Origin: Thermoanaerobaculia bacterium
GTDB lineage: Bacteria > Acidobacteriota > Thermoanaerobaculia > UBA5066
NCBI GenBank assembly: GCA_022071945.1
Contig: JAJVIN010000051.1
Span: 60,708-124,707, forward strand
Length of the DNA stretch: 64,000 nt
Direction: 5' to 3'
Below are positions 7,092-15,845 of the stretch, one piece after another; position 1 is the first letter of the stretch, and every line of letters begins with the position of its first letter. The notes below the pieces were generated by a model. The model made no database searches. It saw only the letters and a list, made by a program, of their open reading frames with translations, and was not told the DNA's origin. The position numbers and the translations under genes are program-made.

Positions 7092-8945
7092 CTAGGCTCC
7101 TCCCAGCTGCCTCAACTCCTCCGTCGTCACGAGGGGCGACTGCAGACGTTCCGGCTCGCCCGTCACGAGGAGAAAGAGGTCCCCGCGCCCCGCGAGATGC
7201 TCCGCGCCCCGGCGGTCGAGGATGATGGACGACTCTCGCCAGTCGGTGACCCGAAACGCCACCCTGCCCGTCAGATTCGCCTTGATCGTGCCCGTCACGA
7301 CCGACTTCGACGGACGCTGAGTGGCGAAGACCAGGTGGATCCCCGAGGCCCGCGCCTTCCCCGCCAGCCGCGAGAGCCGCATCTCGACGTGCTGTCTCAT
7401 CCTCGCGCTGACGGCCACCAGATCGAAGAACTCGTCGCACACGCAGACGATTCGGGGGTAGGGCGCCTTCCCGATCCGTTCCTCGAGCTCGCCGGTCTCG
7501 CTGACTCCCTCTTCCGAGAGGATCCGGAAACGGGCCTCCATCTCCTGGATCAGCTCGTCGAGGATCTCGAGGACGGGCGTGTCCTCGGGGTGGACGACGG
7601 GCCGCTCCAGAAACGCGGACCCCTCCAGGCACCCGAACGCTGTCCGCTTCGGATCGATCAGCACGAGCTTGAGGGTCTCGGGAGTGTTTGCCGAAAGAAG
7701 GCTCGCGACGATCGACCGCAGCCACTCGCTCTTGCCGCTCCCGCTCGTCCCCGCGACCAAGAAGTGCGCGCTCTCGGGCGCGGCGAGGTCGACCCATCGG
7801 AGCCGCCCGTCGACGGCCACCCCCGCGGGGAACTTCGAGACCGAGAACGGCGAGCGCGCCGGCAGGAAACGCTCGAGGTCGCGCCACCAGACCGGCTGCG
7901 GATCGGTCCGGGGCAGGTCGATGGCCACCTCGCCCTTGACGATCGAGTACTGCGCCCTGAAGTTGAGCTTCAGGGCAAGCCAGAGGTTCTCCGTGACCTT
8001 TCTGATCTGGGCCTCGTTGACTCCCTTTCCCGCCGTCGCCAGGAGTCTGATGTGGGAAGGCCCGGCGAGGATCTCGGGCGAGAACTTGAGGGGAACTGAG
8101 GCTCCCTCGTACAAGCGCCGGACTTGATGACGCAGGTCCTCCCAGGCCGGCGGCACCGGGAAGACCAGCCGCTCGTCGGACGTCGACACGGGGCTCGCAT
8201 CCGCGACTCCAGCCAGGGCCCCGATCAGGTCCTTAAGCCTCCCTTCGAGCTCCGCCAGCTGAGCCGCCCGGTAGACGGCCTCGTGCCGCTCGCCGCCGAA
8301 GTGGATCAGGACGACATCGGGCTCCGGGCCGAGCTGCCGTCGCGGCCCCCGTCCCCCGAGCGCGAGCCTGTAGAGCGCGGCCTGACAGAGATCCAGCTCC
8401 GGTACTCCCGCGCCGAGCTTGATCTCGCCGACACAGAGATTTCCCGTCACGGGATTACGGAACAGCGCGTCTATTCTCCCCTTCAAGAGAACGCTCACCT
8501 TCCAGCCCGGCTCGTGGATCTCCCGCTCGACCTCCCGTTCGTGGTCCTGGAAGATCTCGCTCCTGAACTCCTCGAGAGTCCGCCCCGGGGCACGATCGGC
8601 ATCCGACAGGGCCACGATCCAGCCGCAGAGGCTCTCGACGGCCCTCCAGAACTCGAGAACCGCCGCCCCCTGACCGGAGAGCATCTGCCGGTTGGCGAGG
8701 AGCAGAGGCGCCACCAGAAGCCGGTAGGCGTGCGCCCGGAGGCCGCTCGTCATGTCCGCAAGCGACGCGCTCGCATCCCCGAGCGGCCGCACGAAGTTGA
8801 GTGCCGGGTCGGATCCGGTGAGCTTGCCGAAGATCTCGTGGAACGCCTGCCCCAGAAACGGCGTGACCGGGGACTCGGGCCGGCTCACGGGCAAGACCCT
8901 GTGGAGATTCCGGCGGATCTCGGAAATGGAGAGGATCCGGCTCAT
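7092..8945 (-). CDS. FtsK/SpoIIIE-type DNA translocase with N-terminal RecB/Cas4-like PD-(D/E)XK nuclease domain
   Basis: A 617-residue protein without the membrane segments of cellular FtsK. Residues 30-220 carry a RecB-type nuclease pattern: LGQAFHEIFG (H36), LKGRIDALF (D159), CVGEIKLG (E174, K176) and QAALY (Q188...Y192), matching motifs I-IV of PDDEXK_1. Residues about 395-600 are an FtsK motor: Walker A GTSGSGKS (399-406), LVLIDPKRTAF, Walker B IVCVCDEF (D504, E505), HLVFATQRPS and IKANLTGRVAFRV. There is no gamma domain for sequence-directed loading. The AAA+ gene ends one base upstream and dinB starts immediately after. The likely role is a DNA pump coupled to cutting, for defence or repair. 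The nuclease call is my own motif reading. Confidence 0.8.
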   Translation of the reverse strand: MSRILSISEIRRNLHRVLPVSRPESPVTPFLGQAFHEIFGKLTGSDPALNFVRPLGDASASLADMTSGLRAHAYRLLVAPLLLANRQMLSGQGAAVLEFWRAVESLCGWIVALSDADRAPGRTLEEFRSEIFQDHEREVEREIHEPGWKVSVLLKGRIDALFRNPVTGNLCVGEIKLGAGVPELDLCQAALYRLALGGRGPRRQLGPEPDVVLIHFGGERHEAVYRAAQLAELEGRLKDLIGALAGVADASPVSTSDERLVFPVPPAWEDLRHQVRRLYEGASVPLKFSPEILAGPSHIRLLATAGKGVNEAQIRKVTENLWLALKLNFRAQYSIVKGEVAIDLPRTDPQPVWWRDLERFLPARSPFSVSKFPAGVAVDGRLRWVDLAAPESAHFLVAGTSGSGKSEWLRSIVASLLSANTPETLKLVLIDPKRTAFGCLEGSAFLERPVVHPEDTPVLEILDELIQEMEARFRILSEEGVSETGELEERIGKAPYPRIVCVCDEFFDLVAVSARMRQHVEMRLSRLAGKARASGIHLVFATQRPSKSVVTGTIKANLTGRVAFRVTDWRESSIILDRRGAEHLAGRGDLFLLVTGEPERLQSPLVTTEELRQLGGA

Positions 8946-8946
8946 C

Positions 8947-10908
8947 TCACGCCTCCGTCACCGAGGAAGGCCTCAAGAAGACCACCCCTGGCACGCCGCC
9001 GATGAGGGCCGCGGGGGCGGACGGATCAGCCAGGAGCCGTTCGAGATCGGCCTTCGCGATCCCCGTTTCCCGGGTCACGGTTTCGAGATCCAGGAGGAAC
9101 CGTCCCTCCAGGAGTTCCAGCAAGGGCTCGAAGTCGGGCCGGGGCCCGGTCGTCTCCCCTTCCGGGAGGAGGGTCGAGAGCGCGGACTCGAGGGCCTCGG
9201 GACAGCCGGCCGCCAGCCACTTCTTCAGGTCTTCCACCTCGATCGGCTTCTCGCCGTCCGAGAGGTCTCCCGACGCCGCGGAATCCAGGAGCCTCTTGGC
9301 CGCAAGGAGCGCGGAGCGGGCCGCGGAGTCGATCCACGTGAAGGAGTGGCCGGCCTTCTGCAGGGCGGAGAGCTCCTCGCGGACGACCCTCGCCGTCTTC
9401 TTGAGAGGCAGGCGCTCGTCACGCGCCAGGACGAGCGCGCCGCGCGACGTGTCCGGGTAGCTCTTGTGGATCCGCTTCAACCTCGCGGCGAGGCTCGTCA
9501 AGTTCTGCTCGGTCAGAAAGCCCACGCGCGTCGTCCTGCCGCCGGAGGTGGTCTCGACGTCCAGGTCGGAACGCTCCAGGATCCTGGCGGACCGCTCCGA
9601 TAGCGAGGGCGTCACCATGAGGGCCTTGACGAGGGCATCCGAAAGCACCCCTCGCTCCGGCGAAGGCGATGAGGAGTGGGTCTGATCCTCCAGCACGTCC
9701 TCCCAGACATCGGAGAGGGTTCGCGGTTCCGGACGATGTTCCTCGCGGCCGCACTGGACCTCGAACTGGAGGCGGGCCGCATCGATGATGTCGCGGATGG
9801 CCCTCCCGCCGAGGTGAACCATCTCCCTCACGCTTCGCTCGTTCAGGGGCCAGAGCGGGTCGGTGATCTCGAGGTAGAAGCGGGCCGTTTGCAGGTCGTC
9901 GTGACGCCTCATCCGCTCTTTCAGGAGCAGCGCGATCTCGTTTCTGTCCCGGATCAGCTGGAGAGCCGCCTGGTCATGAGCGAGACGGTCGAAGTCCGCT
10001 TTCCTGACACTCGCCTGCAGGTCGGGGACGAAGGACACCTGTGAACACGAGATGACGAGGAGGCTCGGAATGGACGAGATGAGGGTCGCCACCATCCCGC
10101 CGTAGACCTCGAGCTGGTCTCGCACTTCCCTCCTCGGCAGGAGACCCTCCAGCTGGTCGAACGCCAGGACGTCGACGGAGCTCCCTGGAGACAGGGACAG
10201 GAGGGCCCGAATCACCCCCAGCGCCTCTTCCTCCGTCTCGATATTCGCGGGGATCCCCAGACCCGCGAGCCCGTCCTCGGGAACGGACCGGGCCGAGAGC
10301 CACTGGAATGCCGGGGTCCGGTGGTGCCTCGCCAGGAGGTGCTCGATGGCACGGACGACGTTGGCATCCAGGCCGAGCTCGAACGCGATCTCCTCGAACG
10401 ACTCGGAAAGATACGAAAACAGAGCGGCCCCGGGACTCACCTCGCCGGTCAGCGACGCCCAGAAGCTCGCGATCTCGGCCCTCGCCGCGGGTTTCCTCTG
10501 CCGCTTCTTCTCGAAGAGCAGCCCGGCCGCGGAGGCCTCGAGCTGCGTCAGCCCCGCCTCGTCTCGCTGCTGCAGGTCGTAGGCCAGCTGGGCGAGCAGG
10601 TGGCGCACCATCCGGTCCGGCGCCGACGAGGGCCTGATGAAGGCGAAGAGCCCGGCCGGCTGGGACAGGACATGAGTTCTGAGCCGGTGAAGGATGTGAG
10701 TCTTTCCGCTCCCCCGCTCGCCGTAGACGAGGAGGCCCGACGAGATCCTCGTCTCGCGGACGCGCTCGATCGCCCTGAGGATTCTCTCGAAGACGGTCCG
10801 GTTGATCTCGGCGATGTCGAGGAGGCCCGCGGCCCAGGCACTGTCCACCCGGTTCTCGTCGAACGGGTTGCGAAGCACTTCGAGAAGCTGCTCCCGGGAG
10901 TTCCTCAT
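8947..10908 (-). CDS. AAA+/STAND-like ATPase, unknown specific function
   Basis: A 653-residue cytoplasmic ATPase. The N-terminus (NPFDENRVDSAWAAGLLDIA) leads into Walker A VYGERGSGKTH (about 62-71). Walker B is VDVLAFDQLEG near 245, with Gln where the catalytic Glu usually sits. A sensor-like segment SLLVISCSQVSF follows. This layout recalls Orc1/Cdc6 or STAND ATPases. Residues beyond about 400 are unassigned and may be a recognition or oligomerisation region. It sits between the winged-helix gene (4-base gap) and the nuclease-FtsK gene (1-base gap), so the three proteins probably act together. Other possibilities are a loader for the FtsK-like motor or a sensor that switches it on. Confidence 0.7.
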   Translation of the reverse strand: MRNSREQLLEVLRNPFDENRVDSAWAAGLLDIAEINRTVFERILRAIERVRETRISSGLLVYGERGSGKTHILHRLRTHVLSQPAGLFAFIRPSSAPDRMVRHLLAQLAYDLQQRDEAGLTQLEASAAGLLFEKKRQRKPAARAEIASFWASLTGEVSPGAALFSYLSESFEEIAFELGLDANVVRAIEHLLARHHRTPAFQWLSARSVPEDGLAGLGIPANIETEEEALGVIRALLSLSPGSSVDVLAFDQLEGLLPRREVRDQLEVYGGMVATLISSIPSLLVISCSQVSFVPDLQASVRKADFDRLAHDQAALQLIRDRNEIALLLKERMRRHDDLQTARFYLEITDPLWPLNERSVREMVHLGGRAIRDIIDAARLQFEVQCGREEHRPEPRTLSDVWEDVLEDQTHSSSPSPERGVLSDALVKALMVTPSLSERSARILERSDLDVETTSGGRTTRVGFLTEQNLTSLAARLKRIHKSYPDTSRGALVLARDERLPLKKTARVVREELSALQKAGHSFTWIDSAARSALLAAKRLLDSAASGDLSDGEKPIEVEDLKKWLAAGCPEALESALSTLLPEGETTGPRPDFEPLLELLEGRFLLDLETVTRETGIAKADLERLLADPSAPAALIGGVPGVVFLRPSSVTEA

Positions 10909-10912
10909 CCGG

Positions 10913-11752
10913 CTACATCCTGAGTCCGGCGGCGATGAAGTAGCTCCCGCGGCCGTTCGGGATCAGGCCTTCTCTCTCTTCATCGGTCAGGTCGGACGGT
11001 CTGTCGTGCGACTGGAGCTGGATCGTCCCTTCCTCCGCGAGGGCGAGAACGGCCTCGTCGAAGGCCTTCTTGTCCGGGCAGAGCGGCCTCGCCGCCTCCC
11101 GCCAGTCCCGGATGAAGACGAGCGCCCCTCCCGAAACCTGCGGGTTCACCTCAGTGAGGAACCTGATCAGCCGGTCCGGCACCGGTTTCTCGTGGCTCGG
11201 GCCTGGCGGCGTGCCGGCCGTCAAGATCGCGCCGAATCGAACGAACGCTTCCGCCACGCCCTCCTTCCCGAAGAGCTCCAGAAAGGGAGCCACGACTCTC
11301 CGCAGCGCGGGTTCGAGGTAGTCGAGGGGATCAGGAGGGGCGAGCCCGACGGCGAGCGGCCGCCCCTTTGCTTTCGGGTGCTCGAAGACCTTTCCACTCG
11401 CGACGAGGGGCGCCAGGATCGCGTCGAGGACGGGCCGCGCGGGCCGGGGCAGCTTTGCCCTCAGGGTGAGCCGCGGGAGCGGGCTCTTCGCCCGGAGAAG
11501 GCTCAACACCTCCTCGGTCATCGAATCGAGAAAAACCGTCAAGGCGAGGAGGTTCCCGGGCCAGGGGTGGATGCGACCCTCTGCGAGCAAGGACGACACG
11601 GCCCTGTCGAGCTCTGGCCGGCGCTTTTTCTGGACCTTCAGGGCACGCGCCAGTTCGCGGATCGACAGCGCCTGGCCCGACCTTCCCAAGAGGTCGAGGA
11701 CCGCTTCCGTAAGCGGCCGTTCTTCCTGAGTCGATTCCCTCTCCGTGTCCAT
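10913..11752 (-). CDS. Winged-helix protein, first gene of the AAA+/FtsK operon
   Basis: A 279-residue protein. The N-terminal third looks like tandem winged-helix units (VLDLLGRSGQALSIRELARALKV, then a repeat-like segment after residue 100), as in SelB-type or McrB-adjacent DNA-binding proteins. The C-terminal half contains no motif I know. The start is ATG 11752, with GGGAGG five bases upstream; the frame is open another 87 bases but runs into the tandem repeat of the divergent promoter. It heads an operon whose later genes follow at gaps of 4, 1 and 0 bases. It could recognise DNA for the complex or regulate the operon. Confidence 0.65.
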   Translation of the reverse strand: MDTERESTQEERPLTEAVLDLLGRSGQALSIRELARALKVQKKRRPELDRAVSSLLAEGRIHPWPGNLLALTVFLDSMTEEVLSLLRAKSPLPRLTLRAKLPRPARPVLDAILAPLVASGKVFEHPKAKGRPLAVGLAPPDPLDYLEPALRRVVAPFLELFGKEGVAEAFVRFGAILTAGTPPGPSHEKPVPDRLIRFLTEVNPQVSGGALVFIRDWREAARPLCPDKKAFDEAVLALAEEGTIQLQSHDRPSDLTDEEREGLIPNGRGSYFIAAGLRM

Positions 11753-11808
11753 CCGAACCTCCCGATCCCGTCGCGGCGGTCTTTCATTATCGCGAGATGA
11801 GGTCTTCC

Positions 11809-11851
11809 GCGCGCCAACCACGGCTGGCGCGCCAATCACGGCTGGCGCGCC
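11809..11851. repeat. 18-bp tandem repeat (2.4 copies) in a divergent promoter region
   Basis: The unit GCGCGCCAACCACGGCTG at 11809-11826 is repeated at 11827-11844 with one change (C to T), and the first 7 bases recur at 11845-11851. Each junction forms the palindrome TGGCGCGCCA or part of it. It lies in the 143-base gap between two divergent starts (11752 leftward, 11896 rightward). A protein-binding array controlling one or both transcripts is plausible. Confidence 0.7.
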
Positions 11852-11895
11852 GCCGCGTTGACCCCGCCTTGTCCCCGGCGCAACATGGCTCCCCG

Positions 11896-14800
11896 ATGAG
11901 GCGAGAACTCCGAAAGGCGAAGAGGATGGCGGCCGCGGGGCTCGCCTTCTTTCTCGCGCCCGCCGTTGTCGCTCCCGAGGCCCGCGCGCTCGATCCGACG
12001 CGGGCCCCCACCCAGTACGTCCAGGACGTTTGGACCCAGAGAGACGGGCTCCCCCAGAACTCCGCCAACGCCATTCTCCAGACCCGGGACGGCTACCTGT
12101 GGATCGGAACCGAGGAAGGGCTCGTTCGCTTCGATGGCGTCCGCTTCACCGTCTTCGACAAGCGGAACACACCCGCCATCCGCAACAACTTCATCATGGC
12201 CCTCGCGGAGGACTCCGAGGGGGCCCTCTGGATCGGGACATTCGGCGGGGGCCTCGTCCGGCTCCGCGACGGCGCCTTCGAGAGCTTCGGGGATGACGTC
12301 ACCGGCCAGCGGATCCGGACCCTGTACCGGGACTCGAAGGGAGCGATCTGGATCTCGACGGGAGGGGGCGGGCTGAGCCGCTATCAGAACGGGACGTTCA
12401 CGAAGTGGAGGGTCAAGGACGGCCTCGGGTCCGACCGTGTCTGGTCGGTCGTGGAGGACGGGAAGGGGGGAATCCTCGTTGGGACCTACGGGGGCGGGCT
12501 CCAGCGGTTCGAAAACGGAGCTTTTTCTCGAATCGAGCTCGGCCCCAGGCCCGAGAGCAGCCTCATCCGGCCCCTCCGGGCCGACCGGGAGGGGAACATC
12601 TGGATCGGGACGGACGGCGGCGGACTTTACCGGCTGAAGGACGGCGTGGTGACCGCTTTCGACAGCACCAACGGGCTGCCCAATCCCTTCATCCGCGACC
12701 TCTGGGTGGACCGCGACGGGAACCTCTGGATCGCAACCGACGGCGCCGGGGTGTTCCGCCACAGCAACGGGACCTTCTCACCGTTCTCGACCCGGCACGG
12801 CCTGTCGAACGACTTCACGCTCTCGCTGTTCGAGGATGAGGAGGCAAGCCTGTGGATCGGGACGTCCGGAGGCGGCCTCTTCAGGCTCCGGGACGGCGCC
12901 TTCACGAACATCACGACGCGGGACGGCCTGGCCAGCGACGTCGTCCGCTCGGTTCTCGAGAGCCGCGACGGCTCTCTCTGGATCGGCACGACGGGGGGCG
13001 GCGTGACCCGGATCACGAATGGAGAGCCGGTCACCCTTCGCGCCGCGGACGGGCTCGCGAGTGATCTCGTCTTCTCTCTCCACGAAGACGAGAAGGGCCA
13101 GATCTGGATCGGAACCGACGGCGCCGGGGTGAACGTCCTGTCGGGCAAGACGATCAAGAAGCTCACGACCCGGGACGGACTCATCAACGACCGCGTCCGG
13201 ACGATAACCGGGGACCGGTCGGGCACCCTCTGGTTCGGGACGACCAATTTCCTTTCCCGGTTCGCGAATGGACGGTTCGAGTCCTTCACCCAGGACGACG
13301 GCGTTCCCGGCAGCAGCATCCGGAGCCTCATCCCGGCCCGCGACGGCGGGATCTGGATCGGCTCGGACGGAGGGGGCATTGCCCATCTGAAGGACGGGGT
13401 CTTCACGGTCTGGAAGACGGCGGACGGACTCTCGAGCAGCCGCGTCTTCTGTCTTTTCGAGGACGAGCGCGGTGTCTTGTGGGCCGGAACGTCCGGCGGC
13501 GGGCTGAACCGCATCGCCGGCCGGAAGGCCGTCCCGATCACGACGAAGGACGGCCTCTACGACGACGTCGTCTTCTCCATCGTCGAGGACGATGCCGGCT
13601 GGCTCTGGATGACGTGCAACAAGGGGGTCTTCCGAGTCTTGCGGCAGGAGCTCGACGACGTCGCCGCGAAGAAGATCCCGGCCGTGCGCTCTTCTTCCTT
13701 CGGAACGGCCGACGGGATGCGCAGCGCGGAGTGCAACGGCGGCTCCCCCGCTGCCTGGAAAGCGAAGGATGGACGGCTCTACTTTTCGACCATCCTCGGC
13801 CTCACGTCGATCGACCCCAAGAGATTCCGGACGAACGAGCGTCCGCCACCGGTTCGAATCGAAGGCCTCGTCGTCGACAAGGAAAGCCTGCGTCCCGAGA
13901 ACGGGATGGTCATTCCGCCCGGCGGGGAGCAGTTCGAGTTCCACTACACCGCCCTGAGCTTCCTCGTGCCCGAACGCGTCCGCTTCCGCTACAAGCTCGA
14001 GGGCTTCGACCGGAACTGGATAGACGCCGGCACCCGAAGAACCGCCTACTACACGAATCTGCCGCCCGGCGGCTACACGTTCCGGGTGAGGGCCTGCAAC
14101 AACGACGGTGTCTGGAACGAGACGGGTGCGACGCTCTCGCTGACCCTGACGCCGTTCTTCTACCAGACCCGATGGTTCCTCTTCACGTGTGTGGCCGCGG
14201 CTCTCCTCTCGGCCTTCGGAGCGTTCCGGCTGAGACTCCAGGGGCTGAAGAGAAGGGAGCGGGACCTGGAACGCCTCGTCTCCGAGAGGACGAGCCAGCT
14301 CGAGGAGCGGACGAGCGCTCTCTCGAGAGCTCAGGAGCAGCTCGAGAAACTGTCGAACACCTCCGCCAGCGTCCTCGAGGACCCGGCCGCGTGGGCCCGG
14401 TCGGTCGCCAGGGAGATGGCGCGGTCGATCGGCGCGAAGGAGATCGGCGTCTGGGTCGTCGAGGGCAACAGCTTCGTCCCCCTCGCCTCCAGCACGTTGA
14501 AGACCCCCGACTGGGCCCTCTTGCAGAAGGCCCAGAAGAGCGACGGCTTTCTTCGGGAGGTCTCGGGTTCCGTCGTTCCCGTTCTCGGCATGACGGGCGA
14601 ACCCCGCGGGATCCTCGTCGTCGACGGCCCGGATGTCGTCTGGGGGGACGTGCAGAAGAGGATCGTCTCGAACCTGGCGCGCCACCTCGGGACCGCCCTC
14701 GATCTCCGCTCACTCCGGGAACGGCTGGCCACGTCCGAAAACCAGCGGGCGGCGAGCCGCCAGCAAATGCACCAGAAGGGCATCCAGCTGGCGGCCTTCT

Positions 14801-15786
14801 GCCACACCTGTCACCGCGTCTTCGAGGATGGCGTCACGCGCTGCGCCGTCGACGGGACTCCCCTCGACTGGTCCCGGCTCTTCCCGCTGGTCCTGGGGGG
14901 CCGGTACCGCCTCCTGCGGGTTCTGGGCGAGGGCGGGATGGGGATGGTCCTGCGCGCCCGCGACGAGCGCCTCCACAGAGAGGTGGCGGTGAAGGTGATC
15001 CGCTCCGAGCACCTGCGCGACGTCAGCGTCCGGCTCCGGTTCGAGAGAGAGGCGCGTCTCATCGCCCACATCCAGCACCCCGGCGTGGTCGCGGTCTTCG
15101 ACAGCGGCGAGCTCGAGGACGGCTCGGGCTTCCTCGTCATGGAAGACCTCAAGGGACTCAACCTCGCCGACCTCATCAGACATCACGGACCCGGGACGCC
15201 CCGGCAGGTCGCCCTCCTGATTCGCCAGACGGGGGAGGCTCTCTTCGAGGCGCACCGGGCGGGCGTGGTCCATCGCGACATCAAGCCCCCCAACATCTTC
15301 CTCGTCCCGGCTCCCCAGGGCTTTCAGGCCAAGCTCCTCGACTTTGGAATCGCCAAGTCCTCCGAACCCGACAGCCAGCTCACCCGGACGGGAATGATCG
15401 TCGGCACGCCCGCCTACATGGCTCCCGAACAGGTCACGGGCGAGAACGTCGATGCCCGTTCGGACCTCTACTCGTTCGCCACCGTGGCGTACGAGGCACT
15501 CACCGGCAGGGCGATGGTTCGCGCCATCGACGTCGCCCGCATCTTCTTCGAGGTCCTCCACAACGAGCCGGAACCGCCCTCGGCCCTCGTCGAAGGCCTC
15601 GGCCCCGATGTGGACAGGGTCTTCGCCCTTGCCCTGAAGAAGCGGCCCGACGAGCGTCCCGGCGACGTCCTGACATGGGTCAACCAGGCGGTCAGCGCTC
15701 TGGCGGACCTTCCAGCACCTCCGGGAAACACCGGCTGGCCGGACCCCCTGCCTCTCGCCACCCGGGCCGACGGACCGGCGACCTGA
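11896..15786 (+). CDS. Propeller sensor / Y_Y_Y / GAF receptor fused to a Ser/Thr protein kinase
   Basis: A 1296-residue membrane receptor. A signal peptide (MRRELRKAKRMAAAGLAFFL) is followed by 13 two-component-regulator propeller repeats of the form GxLWIGTxGGGLxR up to about residue 620, then a Y_Y_Y domain (about 670-752) and one membrane helix (FLFTCVAAALLSAFGAF, about 760). Next come a short coiled coil, a GAF-like region (about 830-935) and a zinc-ribbon-like CHTC...C. A Hanks-type kinase fills 1000-1260: GEGGMGMV, VAVKVI, VHRDIKPPN, LLDFGIAK, GTPAYMAPEQ. Catalytic residues are intact. Proteins with this extracellular half usually end in a histidine kinase; here a Ser/Thr kinase takes its place. 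ATG 11896 is chosen because it begins the signal peptide. It is divergent from the winged-helix operon. Confidence 0.88.
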   Translation: MRRELRKAKRMAAAGLAFFLAPAVVAPEARALDPTRAPTQYVQDVWTQRDGLPQNSANAILQTRDGYLWIGTEEGLVRFDGVRFTVFDKRNTPAIRNNFIMALAEDSEGALWIGTFGGGLVRLRDGAFESFGDDVTGQRIRTLYRDSKGAIWISTGGGGLSRYQNGTFTKWRVKDGLGSDRVWSVVEDGKGGILVGTYGGGLQRFENGAFSRIELGPRPESSLIRPLRADREGNIWIGTDGGGLYRLKDGVVTAFDSTNGLPNPFIRDLWVDRDGNLWIATDGAGVFRHSNGTFSPFSTRHGLSNDFTLSLFEDEEASLWIGTSGGGLFRLRDGAFTNITTRDGLASDVVRSVLESRDGSLWIGTTGGGVTRITNGEPVTLRAADGLASDLVFSLHEDEKGQIWIGTDGAGVNVLSGKTIKKLTTRDGLINDRVRTITGDRSGTLWFGTTNFLSRFANGRFESFTQDDGVPGSSIRSLIPARDGGIWIGSDGGGIAHLKDGVFTVWKTADGLSSSRVFCLFEDERGVLWAGTSGGGLNRIAGRKAVPITTKDGLYDDVVFSIVEDDAGWLWMTCNKGVFRVLRQELDDVAAKKIPAVRSSSFGTADGMRSAECNGGSPAAWKAKDGRLYFSTILGLTSIDPKRFRTNERPPPVRIEGLVVDKESLRPENGMVIPPGGEQFEFHYTALSFLVPERVRFRYKLEGFDRNWIDAGTRRTAYYTNLPPGGYTFRVRACNNDGVWNETGATLSLTLTPFFYQTRWFLFTCVAAALLSAFGAFRLRLQGLKRRERDLERLVSERTSQLEERTSALSRAQEQLEKLSNTSASVLEDPAAWARSVAREMARSIGAKEIGVWVVEGNSFVPLASSTLKTPDWALLQKAQKSDGFLREVSGSVVPVLGMTGEPRGILVVDGPDVVWGDVQKRIVSNLARHLGTALDLRSLRERLATSENQRAASRQQMHQKGIQLAAFCHTCHRVFEDGVTRCAVDGTPLDWSRLFPLVLGGRYRLLRVLGEGGMGMVLRARDERLHREVAVKVIRSEHLRDVSVRLRFEREARLIAHIQHPGVVAVFDSGELEDGSGFLVMEDLKGLNLADLIRHHGPGTPRQVALLIRQTGEALFEAHRAGVVHRDIKPPNIFLVPAPQGFQAKLLDFGIAKSSEPDSQLTRTGMIVGTPAYMAPEQVTGENVDARSDLYSFATVAYEALTGRAMVRAIDVARIFFEVLHNEPEPPSALVEGLGPDVDRVFALALKKRPDERPGDVLTWVNQAVSALADLPAPPGNTGWPDPLPLATRADGPAT

Positions 15787-15845
15787 CGGGACTGGTAGGC
15801 TTCGCCGAGTCCAGCCTGAAAACACCCCCTTCGCGAGGTCCCGTG

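Noticed and set aside
5973..11752. A known Dnd/Dpt, BREX, Wadjet or Zorya system
   Set aside because: The characteristic partners (DndA-E, PglZ/BrxC, MukBEF-like JetABC, MotAB-like ZorAB) are absent from the window.
13479..15845. Extending the 14-repeat propeller protein 2.4 kb upstream in its frame
   Set aside because: The extra part overlaps the kinase gene in another frame and lacks any domain; a signal peptide begins at 15846.
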